A stretch of DNA of 33,692 nt, taken from Verrucomicrobiota bacterium (GTDB lineage: Bacteria; Verrucomicrobiota; Verrucomicrobiia; Limisphaerales; UBA11358). The position numbers and the translations under genes were made by a program. The notes under the pieces are model-generated. The model did no database searches. It was not told the origin of the DNA and was given only the letters and a program-made list of their open reading frames with translations. Numbering within the stretch: the stretch's first letter is position 1; each line of letters opens with the position of its first letter. This document shows, piece by piece, positions 5,698-13,246 of this stretch. The stretch is from the NCBI GenBank assembly GCA_021324235.1, contig JAJPJM010000182.1, forward strand, positions 1 to 33,692, read 5' to 3'.

Positions 5698-7008
5698 GTG
5701 AAAAATTACATCATTGATACCAACGTTCTCCTGCACGATCCCAATTCGCTGCTCAGTTTCGAAGAAAACGCCGTTTTGATTCCCATCGAGGTCATCGAGG
5801 AGATTGACCGGTTCAAACGCGAGTCGTCCGAACTGGGTCAGAACGCGCGCATGGTGTCGCGGATGCTGGACGGCTTTCGGGGTGAAGGCCGTTTGAGTGA
5901 AGGCGTGAAATTGCCCACCGGCGGCAAATTGAAAATCGTTTTCCAGAAAAATGGCCATGTCAACGGCGAGGTCCATTTCAACGGTAACAGCGTGGACAAC
6001 CGGATTCTTTCGCTCGCTGCGTCCATCCAGAAGGCGCAGCCGAAAAACCCGACCATCCTGGTCAGCAAGGACATCAATCTGCGCATCAAGGCCGACGCGC
6101 TCGGGTTGCAGGCGGAGGATTACGAGACCGACCGTGTGTTCATCACCGACCTTTACACCGGCATGATGGAGATGGCCGTCAGCACGGACAAGATGGCCGC
6201 GTTCCGTGCCAAGGGCGAACTCGAACTTCAAAGTGGCAAGGCCTATTTTCCGAACGAGTTCTGCACGCTCACCGACGAGACCAATCCCAAACGCACCGCG
6301 CTGACCAAGGTGGATCCGACGGGCAAAAAACTTGTTCCCATCATTGACGCGCGCGAAGGTGTCTGGGGCATCAAACCGCGCAACCGCGAACAGCATTATG
6401 CGTTCGATGCGCTGCTCGATGACCGGGTCAAACTGGTCACCCTCATGGGCAAGGCCGGCACCGGCAAGACGCTGCTGGCCATGGCCGCCGGCTTGAAACG
6501 TACCGTGAACGACCGCGAATTCCGCCGGTTGGTGGTGGCGCGCCCGACGATTTCCATGGGCAAGGAACTCGGGTTTCTGCCGGGCTCGCTGGAGGAAAAG
6601 CTCGCGCCGTGGATGCAGCCGATCCACGACGCGCTCGAACTGTTGAGCGACCTGAACATGGGCCACGACCATCGCCGGAGCGCCGACCTGATGCGCTCCG
6701 GCAGCATTGTCGTCGAGGCGCTGAGTTACATCCGGGGACGCAGCATCGCCAACCAGTTCATGATCATTGACGAGGCGCAAAACCTCACGCCGCTCGAAGC
6801 CAAGACCATCATCACCCGCGTCGGCAGCGGCACCAAAATCGTGTTCACCGGCGACCCGTATCAGATTGACAATCCGTATGTTGATTCGTCGTCCAACGGG
6901 TTTAATTACGTTGTGAGCCGGTTCCGCGCCGAGGCCATTGCCGCGCACATCGAGTTGCAGAAAGGCGAACGTTCCGAACTGGCCGAGCGGGCGGCGAACA
7001 TTTTGTAG
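5698..7008 (+). CDS. PIN domain-PhoH ATPase fusion (PhoH2 type)
   Basis: This 436-residue fusion of a PIN ribonuclease domain and a PhoH P-loop ATPase belongs to a family known for RNA unwinding and cleavage. The PIN part starts at once with YIIDTNVLLHDP (first acidic residue) and continues with EVIEEIDRFK, VDNRILSLA and ILVSKDINLRIKADALG, the remaining metal-site acids. The PhoH part has Walker A GKAGTGKTLLA near residue 255, RPTISMGKELGFLPG, Walker B FMIIDEAQNLTPLE near 355 and the sensor-like TGDPYQIDNPY. The GTG start at 5698 fits, because the first PIN strand begins at residue 4. Some relatives are linked to a small antitoxin gene, but none is seen upstream here. RNA quality control or stress response is likely. 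Confidence 0.93.
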   Translation: MKNYIIDTNVLLHDPNSLLSFEENAVLIPIEVIEEIDRFKRESSELGQNARMVSRMLDGFRGEGRLSEGVKLPTGGKLKIVFQKNGHVNGEVHFNGNSVDNRILSLAASIQKAQPKNPTILVSKDINLRIKADALGLQAEDYETDRVFITDLYTGMMEMAVSTDKMAAFRAKGELELQSGKAYFPNEFCTLTDETNPKRTALTKVDPTGKKLVPIIDAREGVWGIKPRNREQHYAFDALLDDRVKLVTLMGKAGTGKTLLAMAAGLKRTVNDREFRRLVVARPTISMGKELGFLPGSLEEKLAPWMQPIHDALELLSDLNMGHDHRRSADLMRSGSIVVEALSYIRGRSIANQFMIIDEAQNLTPLEAKTIITRVGSGTKIVFTGDPYQIDNPYVDSSSNGFNYVVSRFRAEAIAAHIELQKGERSELAERAANIL

Positions 7009-7094
7009 ATTTCTGAGTTGACAAACCACTTGAACAGTCTGAATTTTTAAAAAGCTGGACGGAACGCCAGCGTGGGCGTCTTCAGCGGGATTTT

Positions 7095-7379
7095 ATGATT
7101 TCGAATGAACGGCCATCGCCGTACGGGCGGCGTCCTTTTGGACAACCCAAGCCGCCGGTCAACGAGGACACTCTGAAATCCGAGAAGGTTCAGATTGAGC
7201 GCAAGACCTTTGTCTTCACGCTCAAGGAAAATCCGCGGGGACGGTTCCTGCGCATCACCGAGGACGTCGGCGGACGACGCGATACCATCATCATTCCGTC
7301 CACCGGCCTGGAAGATTTCAAAAAGCTGCTTGATGAAATGGTGAAGGCCTCGGCCGAGTTGCCGCCAAAGGCCGAGTAA
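7095..7379 (+). CDS. PUR-alpha-like DNA/RNA-binding protein
   Basis: This 94-residue protein has a core (residues about 28-88: KSEKVQIERKTFVFTLKENP, RGRFLRITEDVGGRRDTIIIP, then a helix DFKKLLDEMVK). The core matches the strand-strand-helix pattern of bacterial PUR domains (DUF3276-like), which bind single-stranded nucleic acid as dimers. The basic, Pro-rich N-terminus is probably disordered. GCGGGA upstream could serve as a weak ribosome-binding site. It lies between phoH and yajQ, on the same strand, and could share a role in RNA binding. Assignment rests on pattern memory, not a search. Confidence 0.78.
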   Translation: MISNERPSPYGRRPFGQPKPPVNEDTLKSEKVQIERKTFVFTLKENPRGRFLRITEDVGGRRDTIIIPSTGLEDFKKLLDEMVKASAELPPKAE

Positions 7380-7439
7380 GGCGCGAGTTGCCGGTTGATT
7401 CGTTTTGCCTCCGGACCGGGACTTTTCTACGCTTCCGCC

Positions 7440-7925
7440 ATGCCTTCATTCGACATTGTTTCGCAGGTCAACTCGATGGAAATCGAGAACGCCGTCAACC
7501 AGGCCAAAAAGGAACTGGCCAACCGCTTCGATTTCAAGGGCAGCAAGGCCGAGATCGTGCTGGAGAAAAACGAAATCAAGCTTTCCGCCGAGGACAATTT
7601 CAAAGTCACCACCCTTAACGAAATGGTTATCGGCAAGCTGGCCAAGCGCGGCATCAGCCTGAAAAGCGTCGAGCAGGGCGAGCCGGACATCTCGCCGCTC
7701 GGCCACGCGCGGCAGGTCATCAAGATCAAGCAGGGCATTGAAACCACCGTGGCCAAGCAAATCACCGGCTTCATCCGTGACGGCATGTTCAAGGTGACGA
7801 CCCAGATTCAGGGCGACGCGGTGCGGGTGACCGGCAAGAGCCGGGACGAATTGCAGGGCGTCATCGGCGCCGTGCGCGCGAAGGAATTTCCCGTGGCCGT
7901 CCAGTTCGTGAATTTCCGGGATTGA
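7440..7925 (+). CDS. YajQ-family nucleotide-binding protein
   Basis: From the ATG at 7440 the 161-residue product is full length for YajQ (DUF520). It starts SFDIVSQVNSMEIENAVNQA and carries NRFDFKGSKAEI, the GI(S)LKSVE segment and the C-terminal KSRDELQGVI plus PVAVQFVNFRD. Family members have two ferredoxin-like domains, bind RNA or c-di-GMP, and act in the cytoplasm as regulators or chaperone-like factors. The start at 7440 is favoured over an upstream ATG because homology begins with PSFDIVSQ. No clear Shine-Dalgarno precedes it. The stop is 8 bases from the convergent rsfS stop. Confidence 0.95.
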   Translation: MPSFDIVSQVNSMEIENAVNQAKKELANRFDFKGSKAEIVLEKNEIKLSAEDNFKVTTLNEMVIGKLAKRGISLKSVEQGEPDISPLGHARQVIKIKQGIETTVAKQITGFIRDGMFKVTTQIQGDAVRVTGKSRDELQGVIGAVRAKEFPVAVQFVNFRD

Positions 7926-7933
7926 TAATCCCG

Positions 7934-8302
7934 TTACGCTCTTGCTCGCGCCGTTTTCTTCCTCGGCTTCATTGGTTTCGCGTCGCCCCAAAGACTTTCC
8001 AGATCGTAACGTTCCCGCACGTCCTGCCGCATGACGTGGACGATCACGTCGAAATAATCCAGCACCACCCATGCGCCATGCACCGTGCCATCCACGGCAC
8101 GCGGACGCTGCCCGACTTCATCGCGCACCTTGCCGATGATTTCCTCCACGATGGCGCGCAGGTGCGGTTCGCTCGTGCCGGATGCGATCACGAAAAAATC
8201 CGTCACCGACGATATTTTGCGCACGTCGAGGATGACGATGTTCTCCGCCTTTTTGTTGTCCGCGGACTCGCGGCAAAGCAAAGCCAGTTTTCGGGAATCC
8301 AT
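7934..8302 (-). CDS. rsfS: Ribosomal silencing factor RsfS
   Basis: This 122-residue protein belongs to the Iojap/RsfS family, which binds ribosomal protein L14 and blocks subunit joining under nutrient limitation. Family features are the N-terminal helix with AENIVILDVRKISSVTDFFV, then IASGTSEPHLRAI, the DGTVHGAWVVLDYFDVIVHV strand pair, and the ERYDLESLWGDA terminus. A basic tail (KPRKKTARARA) follows. It lies downstream of nadD on the same strand, the common nadD-rsfS order, but a 117-bp spacer with an inverted repeat separates them. No Shine-Dalgarno sequence is visible before the ATG. Confidence 0.95.
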   Translation of the reverse strand: MDSRKLALLCRESADNKKAENIVILDVRKISSVTDFFVIASGTSEPHLRAIVEEIIGKVRDEVGQRPRAVDGTVHGAWVVLDYFDVIVHVMRQDVRERYDLESLWGDAKPMKPRKKTARARA

Positions 8303-8331
8303 AGTCGCCGGGATTATTTAACCACAAAACG

Positions 8332-8413
8332 ACACGGATTGCACGGATTAACACGAATTGGATTTGATGTCGTTGCCCGTCGGAATTTATGAGAATCCGT
8401 GAAATCCGTGTCC
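8332..8413. repeat. Inverted repeat with ACGGATT units between nadD and rsfS
   Basis: The 19-bp left arm (8332-8350) carries two CACGGATT-like units, with a further degenerate unit beyond it. The right arm (8395-8413) carries the same two units reversed (AATCCGTG), one mismatch between arms, around a 44-base centre. This is the head-to-head short-period layout also seen at 681-750. It lies within the nadD-rsfS transcript if the two are co-transcribed, and could form a strong hairpin. AATCCGTG-type repeats occur in many environmental genomes as I recall. Confidence 0.8.
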
Positions 8414-8419
8414 AAGGTT

Positions 8420-8992
8420 TCAAGTGTACAGTTTTGCTGCACGGATGGACTCGGCGACCGGGGACGGTACCAGCGGTTCGAGGGGCAAGCCCGCCTTTAC
8501 CCGTCCGCGGATTTGCGATGACGAAACGGCCAGCGGAAAACCCTTCAAGGTCCGCCCGCGAAACGGCGCCGGAAAGTTCACCGGCGCTTCACCGGGGCGG
8601 GGTGTGACCACGAACTGCGCCAGCTTTGCCAATTCACCGGCCTCGCGCCATTCGTTGAGCTTGGCCGTATTGTCCGCGCCGATGAGATAAAACAATTCCG
8701 CTTGCGGAAAGCGTTTCGCATAATCGCGCACGGTTTCGATGGTGTAGGAAACGCCGCCGCGTTTGATTTCCTGATCGTCAATTTCACAATTTGTTTTGCC
8801 GGCAAGCGCGAGCCGGAGCCATTGCAGCCGGCGGGCGGCGGGCGCGGGCTGGTTTTCCGGCTTGAACGGCGATTGCGCCGCCGGGATGAAAAACAGCCGG
8901 TCCAGGCCCAGTTCCTCGATGGCCGCCTGCGCGACGAGCAGATGGCCGAGGTGGACCGGGTCAAACGAGCCGCCGAACAATCCTAGTTTCAT
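8420..8992 (-). CDS. nadD: Nicotinate-nucleotide adenylyltransferase
   Basis: NadD adenylates nicotinate mononucleotide to deamido-NAD in the main NAD route; it is cytoplasmic. The 190-residue protein has GLFGGSFDPVHLGHLLVA with the nucleotidyltransferase (H/T)xGH motif, FIPAAQSPFKP, LFYLIGADN, and SSSQIRGRVKAGLPL, the ISSTxIR-type ATP-binding motif. Length is normal. The ATG at 8992 directly abuts a 7-bp-period array, so no Shine-Dalgarno sequence is present. It is followed by rsfS and is divergent from the zinc-ribbon gene. Confidence 0.96.
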   Translation of the reverse strand: MKLGLFGGSFDPVHLGHLLVAQAAIEELGLDRLFFIPAAQSPFKPENQPAPAARRLQWLRLALAGKTNCEIDDQEIKRGGVSYTIETVRDYAKRFPQAELFYLIGADNTAKLNEWREAGELAKLAQFVVTPRPGEAPVNFPAPFRGRTLKGFPLAVSSSQIRGRVKAGLPLEPLVPSPVAESIRAAKLYT

Positions 8993-9118
8993 GTTGAAAG
9001 TTGCCGGTTACCGGTTGCGCTGGCGCAAACCGCCCGGTCAACTTGCAATTTTCCGCCGCCAACCTGCAACCGAAATAATGTTGAAATTGTAAATCGTAAA
9101 TCGTAAATCAAAAATCGA
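8993..9118. repeat. Divergent intergenic region made of three 7-bp-period arrays
   Basis: Almost the whole spacer between nadD and the zinc-ribbon gene is 7-base periodic. At 8993-9020 there are four units near GTTGCCG. At 9036-9077 there are six units, several near CNNCAAC or CTGCAAC, i.e. the reverse-complement sense of the first array. At 9084-9118 there are five units near AAATCGT. The first array touches the nadD start codon and the third ends one base before the ATG at 9120. Neither gene has a Shine-Dalgarno sequence. No ordinary promoter is visible. Confidence 0.85.
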
Positions 9119-9119
9119 A

Positions 9120-9416
9120 ATGACCCGACACTGCCATCAATGCGGTGAGCCTTGGACGTTGAACGGCCAGCCGGGCCGCGGCGAAACCTGCATGAAATGC
9201 CGGGCCGACCTGCGCGTCTGCCTGAATTGCGCGCATTACGACCGTCACGTGGCGCAGCAATGCCGCGAACGCCGCGCCGAACCGGTGCTCGAAAAGCACG
9301 TCGGCAATTTCTGCGAGTATTTTGAATTCGCCCTCCGGACCTGGACGCCGAAGGACGGGGGTAATTCGCGCGAAGCGGCGGCGCGCGACCGGTTAAAGAA
9401 ATTGTTCGGCGATTGA
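9120..9416 (+). CDS. Small zinc-ribbon protein of unknown function
   Basis: This 98-residue protein has four cysteine pairs or part-pairs: CHQC (5-8), CMKC (24-27), CLNC (34-37), and single Cys at 48 and 65. They fit one or two zinc-ribbon folds. The middle resembles proteins with an LRVCLNCAHYD...FCEYFEF pattern, which I recall as conserved hypotheticals. The C-terminus is charged and helical (SREAAARDRLKKLFGD). It is probably cytoplasmic, perhaps binding nucleic acid or protein. It ends 24 bases before the GT2 gene on the same strand. Confidence 0.8.
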   Translation: MTRHCHQCGEPWTLNGQPGRGETCMKCRADLRVCLNCAHYDRHVAQQCRERRAEPVLEKHVGNFCEYFEFALRTWTPKDGGNSREAAARDRLKKLFGD

Positions 9417-9440
9417 GCGCCCGCCCGCTAGCATCCGCCC

Positions 9441-10316
9441 ATGAAAGTCAGCGGGTTCACCTTTCTGCGCAACGGACAAAAGCTCGGATATCCGTTTGTT
9501 GCGTCCCTCCGCTCGATTCTGCCGGTGGTGGACGAGTTTATTGTCGCGCTGGGTCCGTGCGACGACGAGACGGAAAAAATGTTGCGCGAAATCGGCGATC
9601 CCAAAATCCGCATCATTCCGACGCAATGGAACGAGCGCATCCGGCCCGATTACAGCGTCAAGGGCTTTGTCTTCGGCCAGCAAAAGACGATTGCCCTGTT
9701 CAACTGCACCGGTGACTGGGCGTTTTATCTGGAAGCGGACGAGGTGGTGCATGAGGACGACCTGCCGAAAATCCGCGCGGCGATGGAAAAACATCTGGGC
9801 GATGAACGGGTCGAGGCGCTGGCGTTTGATTATCTGCACTTTTACGGCAACGCCAACACGTATGCCTGGTCGCCGGGCTGGTATCGCAGCGAGGTGCGGA
9901 TTATTCGCAATACCATTCCCGTCTGGTCGAGCGAGTCGCTTTTCTTCAACGTGGTTGACAGCCACAAGCGGTCGCGTTATCCCCGCGCCGCGCACACCGG
10001 AACGACGATTTATCATTACGGCTGGGTGCGTCACGAGGCACAAATGAACCTCAAAGCCGGTGCGACCCAAAAGTATTGGGAGGACCAACCGGCGGCGAAA
10101 GTGGACTATTCAAAAATTGACGCGGCCGTCTTGAGGCCGTTCGCCGGCACGCATCCCAAAGTGATTCAAGCATGGTTGCCGAAAGCGGAAGGGATTTTTC
10201 CGGCCGACCCGCATCATCAACTGACGGCGCGCGAAAAGAAGCACCGGCGGCTGTTGTGGCTGGAGCAGACCTTCGGTCTGCGGTTCAACAAGAAGCATTA
10301 CCGGTTGATTCGCTGA
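9441..10316 (+). CDS. Glycosyltransferase family 2
   Basis: This 291-residue GT-A fold protein begins with KVSGFTFLRNGQKLGYPFV, the usual first strand, then DEFIVALGPCDDETEKML. The metal-binding acidic motif is in DWAFYLEADEVVHEDDLPKI near residues 95-105. It should transfer a sugar from a nucleotide donor at the cytoplasmic face during polysaccharide or LPS assembly. The C-terminal part is rich in basic and aromatic residues. Its 3' end overlaps the convergent GT9 gene by 32 bp. It is one of only two polysaccharide-locus genes on the plus strand before 28603. Confidence 0.88.
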   Translation: MKVSGFTFLRNGQKLGYPFVASLRSILPVVDEFIVALGPCDDETEKMLREIGDPKIRIIPTQWNERIRPDYSVKGFVFGQQKTIALFNCTGDWAFYLEADEVVHEDDLPKIRAAMEKHLGDERVEALAFDYLHFYGNANTYAWSPGWYRSEVRIIRNTIPVWSSESLFFNVVDSHKRSRYPRAAHTGTTIYHYGWVRHEAQMNLKAGATQKYWEDQPAAKVDYSKIDAAVLRPFAGTHPKVIQAWLPKAEGIFPADPHHQLTAREKKHRRLLWLEQTFGLRFNKKHYRLIR

Positions 10317-11274
10317 AGGCCTGTTCCGTTGCCGCCACGACATCGGTCAACGAGATGGCGGCGATGCCGGTTCCCTCCGGCGCGGTGACGACCCAATTTG
10401 CATGTTGGAACGGATACGTTTGGCCCATTACCGTCATCAGCATCAATACGCGTCTTTTCATCGCTACGGCGAGGTGCAGCAACCCCGTATCGCCACCGAC
10501 GGTGAGCCGGGAAAGTTTCGTCAAGCCGCCGGAAACGAGCAGGGGCGTTCCGGCGGAAACGACGAAGCCCGCGGCGCCGGCCGGCCCCAGCGCGGCGCGA
10601 TCCGCGGGACCGCCCCCAAAGATGATTTGCGCGCCCTGCGCTTGAAAGTGCCGCGCCAGCGCCAGAAAATTCTCCAGCGGCCAGTTTTTATGCGGCGAAC
10701 TGGTGAAGGGCTGAAGGAACAGGGTCGGCCGGGCCGGGTCCAGATGGTTTTCCGTGAAGAATTTTTTTGCGTCCGCCAGGGCGTCTTCGGGCAGGGCAAA
10801 TTCATTGTGGACGTCGCCCACCCGCAAGCCGCATTGCCGCAACAGCGACCGGTTCCAGTCGGCCAGATGGATTTGTTCATTGCGTCGGACGCCGCGGGTG
10901 TAGAGCCACTCCCGTCCGCCGCTGTAAACGCTGCCCCAGCGCGCCGGCGCGCCACTCCACCAGGACAGCCAGGCGGTTTCGCCGTAGCCCTGAAAATCCA
11001 CCGTCAGCGAAAAAGCTTCCCGCCGCAACCGCCGCAACTGCCGGAACATTTCCGGCGCCGCACGCAACGGATTTTGCAAGACCGCGCGGTCCAGCGCGAT
11101 GACGTCGTCCACTTCCCGAAACCCGCGCATCAACGCCGCATTTTCCTTTGACGTGAGAAATGTGATTTTGGCGTCGGGGAAGTTGTCGCACAGGGCATGA
11201 ACCGCTGGCAACGTGAATAAAACGTCGCCGATGGATTTGAGGCGCAGGACGAGGATGTTTTCGCGCGGGTTCAT
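10285..11274 (-). CDS. Glycosyltransferase family 9 (heptosyltransferase-like)
   Basis: I placed the start at the ATG at 11274, giving 329 residues: NPRENILVLRLKSIGDVLFT matches the GT9 first strand, and the ATG shares four bases (ATGA) with the stop of the upstream GT4 gene. The fold is GT-B. The donor side has LFLQPFTSSPHKNWP and GGDTGLLHLAVAMK, the classic ADP-heptose:LPS heptosyltransferase signature. It probably adds a heptose, or another sugar, to the LPS core. It is the last gene of the minus-strand operon and overlaps the convergent GT2 gene by 32 bp. Confidence 0.9.
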   Translation of the reverse strand: MNPRENILVLRLKSIGDVLFTLPAVHALCDNFPDAKITFLTSKENAALMRGFREVDDVIALDRAVLQNPLRAAPEMFRQLRRLRREAFSLTVDFQGYGETAWLSWWSGAPARWGSVYSGGREWLYTRGVRRNEQIHLADWNRSLLRQCGLRVGDVHNEFALPEDALADAKKFFTENHLDPARPTLFLQPFTSSPHKNWPLENFLALARHFQAQGAQIIFGGGPADRAALGPAGAAGFVVSAGTPLLVSGGLTKLSRLTVGGDTGLLHLAVAMKRRVLMLMTVMGQTYPFQHANWVVTAPEGTGIAAISLTDVVAATEQAFSESTGNASC

Positions 11275-12449
11275 TTCCGGGCCGCCAGCGCGGAACGGAC
11301 GGCGGCGGTCAGCACGGAACGGAACGCATCGCGCGAACAATTTTTGGCATAGGCCTGGGCACCCGCCTGCCACCGGGCGAGCTCCGTGCCGGGAGCGGTC
11401 GCGGCCCGGACCATGGCCTGGCGCAGTTCCGGCACGTTGCCGGACTTAAACAGCAGGCCCATGCCGTAGTGGCGGACGATGTGGCCAATCAGATATTCGT
11501 CCGACGCGAGCGCCGGTTTGCCGGCTCCGGCCGCGCGGGAAAGGACGCCACTACCGTCGAGGTGACGAAGGTAGGGCAGCAAGACCATGTCGCACGCGGC
11601 AAACACCTGTCTCTCTTCCTGGGCGGAAATGTAGCGGTTCACAATTTCCGCGCGCCCTTGCGAGCGGAGGGTTTCCAGATCGCGCGCCAGTTTTTCGTTT
11701 TGGGGTTGAAGTCCGGCGCAAAGCAGAAACACCCGGTCGGGGTCGGCCATTTGGTGCATCGCTTCGACGACCAGATGCAATCCCTTCCGCTTGTAGCCGC
11801 CGCCGTAAAACAGGAAGACAAACCGGTCATCCGGCAGGTTGAACTGCCGCCGGGAGCCTGCGCGATCGGCCGCAAAATTGTCGGGATACGGGTCGGCGAG
11901 CAGGTGAATCGGCGCGCCGGGATATTTTTTTTGGGCCAGGTCGCATAGCCGTGGGTCAATCATCAACAGGGGATTCAGCCAGCCGCCGGCCAGCAGGCGG
12001 CGGAAGCCGATTTTTTTCAACGTCTGATTGAGCGACAGGACGCCGGCATCGAGAAACAACGGGCGAAAATAAATTCCACCCAACCTCCCGCGCAAAGCTG
12101 CCTCCGGCATCCGGCCCAACGCCGCGCGGCGAAGCGTATGAGAGGCCAGATCATTGAAATTTGCCAGAAAAGCGATGGCCGCACCCGATTCCTTCAGGCA
12201 GGCAGCCACGCGCGCCGTCGAGGTCACCCGGGTCCGGTCGCCGGCGGCGGGAATCGCCGAAATCACCTTCACGCGCGTCAACAGGTCGGCCATCTGCCCG
12301 GCGATGCGCTCCTTCGCCTCCGTCCGCGTGTCCACCGCGAGCGTCAGGGAGAAGCCCGCCGCGAGCAAATCCTCGGTGATGAACCGCAGCCAGCCGACAT
12401 GATGACCGTCCACGCCGGGTTCGAAAACCAAAACTGATTGGGGATCCAT
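11271..12449 (-). CDS. Glycosyltransferase family 4-like, GT-B fold
   Basis: This 392-residue protein is read as GT-B fold. The N-terminal half includes VLVFEPGVDGHHVGWLRF and AIAFLANFNDL. The C-terminal half has FVFLFYGGGYKRKGLHLVVE, the strand-turn expected before the donor site, then ADMVLLPYL and SGVLSRAAGAGKPALASD, which resembles the EPGxxxxEA-type region of GT4 enzymes although the first Glu is absent. Donor and acceptor are unknown. The start is 4 bases from the upstream GT2 stop, and its stop overlaps the downstream GT9 start, so it is inside an operon. Confidence 0.85.
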   Translation of the reverse strand: MDPQSVLVFEPGVDGHHVGWLRFITEDLLAAGFSLTLAVDTRTEAKERIAGQMADLLTRVKVISAIPAAGDRTRVTSTARVAACLKESGAAIAFLANFNDLASHTLRRAALGRMPEAALRGRLGGIYFRPLFLDAGVLSLNQTLKKIGFRRLLAGGWLNPLLMIDPRLCDLAQKKYPGAPIHLLADPYPDNFAADRAGSRRQFNLPDDRFVFLFYGGGYKRKGLHLVVEAMHQMADPDRVFLLCAGLQPQNEKLARDLETLRSQGRAEIVNRYISAQEERQVFAACDMVLLPYLRHLDGSGVLSRAAGAGKPALASDEYLIGHIVRHYGMGLLFKSGNVPELRQAMVRAATAPGTELARWQAGAQAYAKNCSRDAFRSVLTAAVRSALAARK

Positions 12450-12453
12450 GGAT

Positions 12454-13242
12454 TTACTCCGGCAGGGGCTTTTCGTTCTGCACCTGATAAACCTTCAGGT
12501 AGCGCAGGTAGGTGTAGAGGGCGATGCCGCGCGCGACGGCCAGCCCCTGCCAGCCGTCCAGAAAACCGGCCCGCAAAAAATAACTGCGGAGGAACGCCCA
12601 CCACGGGCGGAAGAGGACATCGGTGAAACGGACATGCCGTTTGCGTGCCGCACAGTCCTGCGCAAAATAGTTTACGATCAACAGGGTCTTTTTCATCTCC
12701 TGTTCGAGCGATTCCATGCTGTAGTGGAGCAGGTCGTTTTTTAAATCGCCGGTGTCGCCGTTGATCACGAGCGATTCATGCAGGCGCTTGTCGCCCCAGT
12801 TGGCCCGGTCGCGCTGCCAGAGCCGCGCTTTGCGGTCGGGGTACCAGTCGCCGTGGCGGATCCAGCGGCCATGGTAAAATGTGCAGCGTGGAAAACTATA
12901 GGCGGCACAGGGCGGATTCAATTTATTCTGTTCAAACAAATGGATGATTTCATCGCGCAAGGCCGGCGGGATGACTTCGTCGGCGTCAATGGCCAGCAAC
13001 CAGGGTTGCGTGGCGTGGGTCGAGGCGAAGTTGCGATGCACGGCGTGGCCGTGCCACGGCTGGCTGACGATTTTTGCGCCGTAAGCCTGGGCGATTTTGT
13101 CCGTGCCATCCGTGACCTGGTCGTCAATCGCGAGGATGATTTCGGCGGTCCAGCCCTGGACACTGTCGAGGGTGCGGCGGATGCGATGGGCTTCGTTGCC
13201 GGCGACGAGGCAGACGGAAATAGGCAGACGGGATTCAGCCAT
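12454..13242 (-). CDS. Glycosyltransferase family 2, WaaE/KdtX-like
   Basis: From the ATG at 13242 the protein has 262 residues. Key features are SVCLVAGNEAHRIRRTLDSV, EIILAIDDQVTDGT with the nucleotide-binding acids, and WLLAIDADEVIPPALRDEI with the DxD-like DADE motif. A CTFYHGRWIRHGDWYPDRK segment and a hydrophobic C-terminal region typical of WaaE/KdtX-type LPS-core enzymes follow. Those add glucose to the LPS core; the sugar here cannot be stated. The start is 4 bases past the methyltransferase stop. A longer reading to 13467 is rejected because it would overlap that gene. Confidence 0.88.
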   Translation of the reverse strand: MAESRLPISVCLVAGNEAHRIRRTLDSVQGWTAEIILAIDDQVTDGTDKIAQAYGAKIVSQPWHGHAVHRNFASTHATQPWLLAIDADEVIPPALRDEIIHLFEQNKLNPPCAAYSFPRCTFYHGRWIRHGDWYPDRKARLWQRDRANWGDKRLHESLVINGDTGDLKNDLLHYSMESLEQEMKKTLLIVNYFAQDCAARKRHVRFTDVLFRPWWAFLRSYFLRAGFLDGWQGLAVARGIALYTYLRYLKVYQVQNEKPLPE

Positions 13243-13246
13243 GGCG

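Noticed and set aside
5578-7029. Long minus-strand reading frame opposite the PIN-PhoH gene
   Set aside because: The plus-strand protein has full family motifs; the antisense frame is open only because of GC-rich codon structure.
8993-9118. CRISPR-like array
   Set aside because: Units of 7 bp without spacers do not fit CRISPR repeat and spacer sizes, and no cas genes are present.
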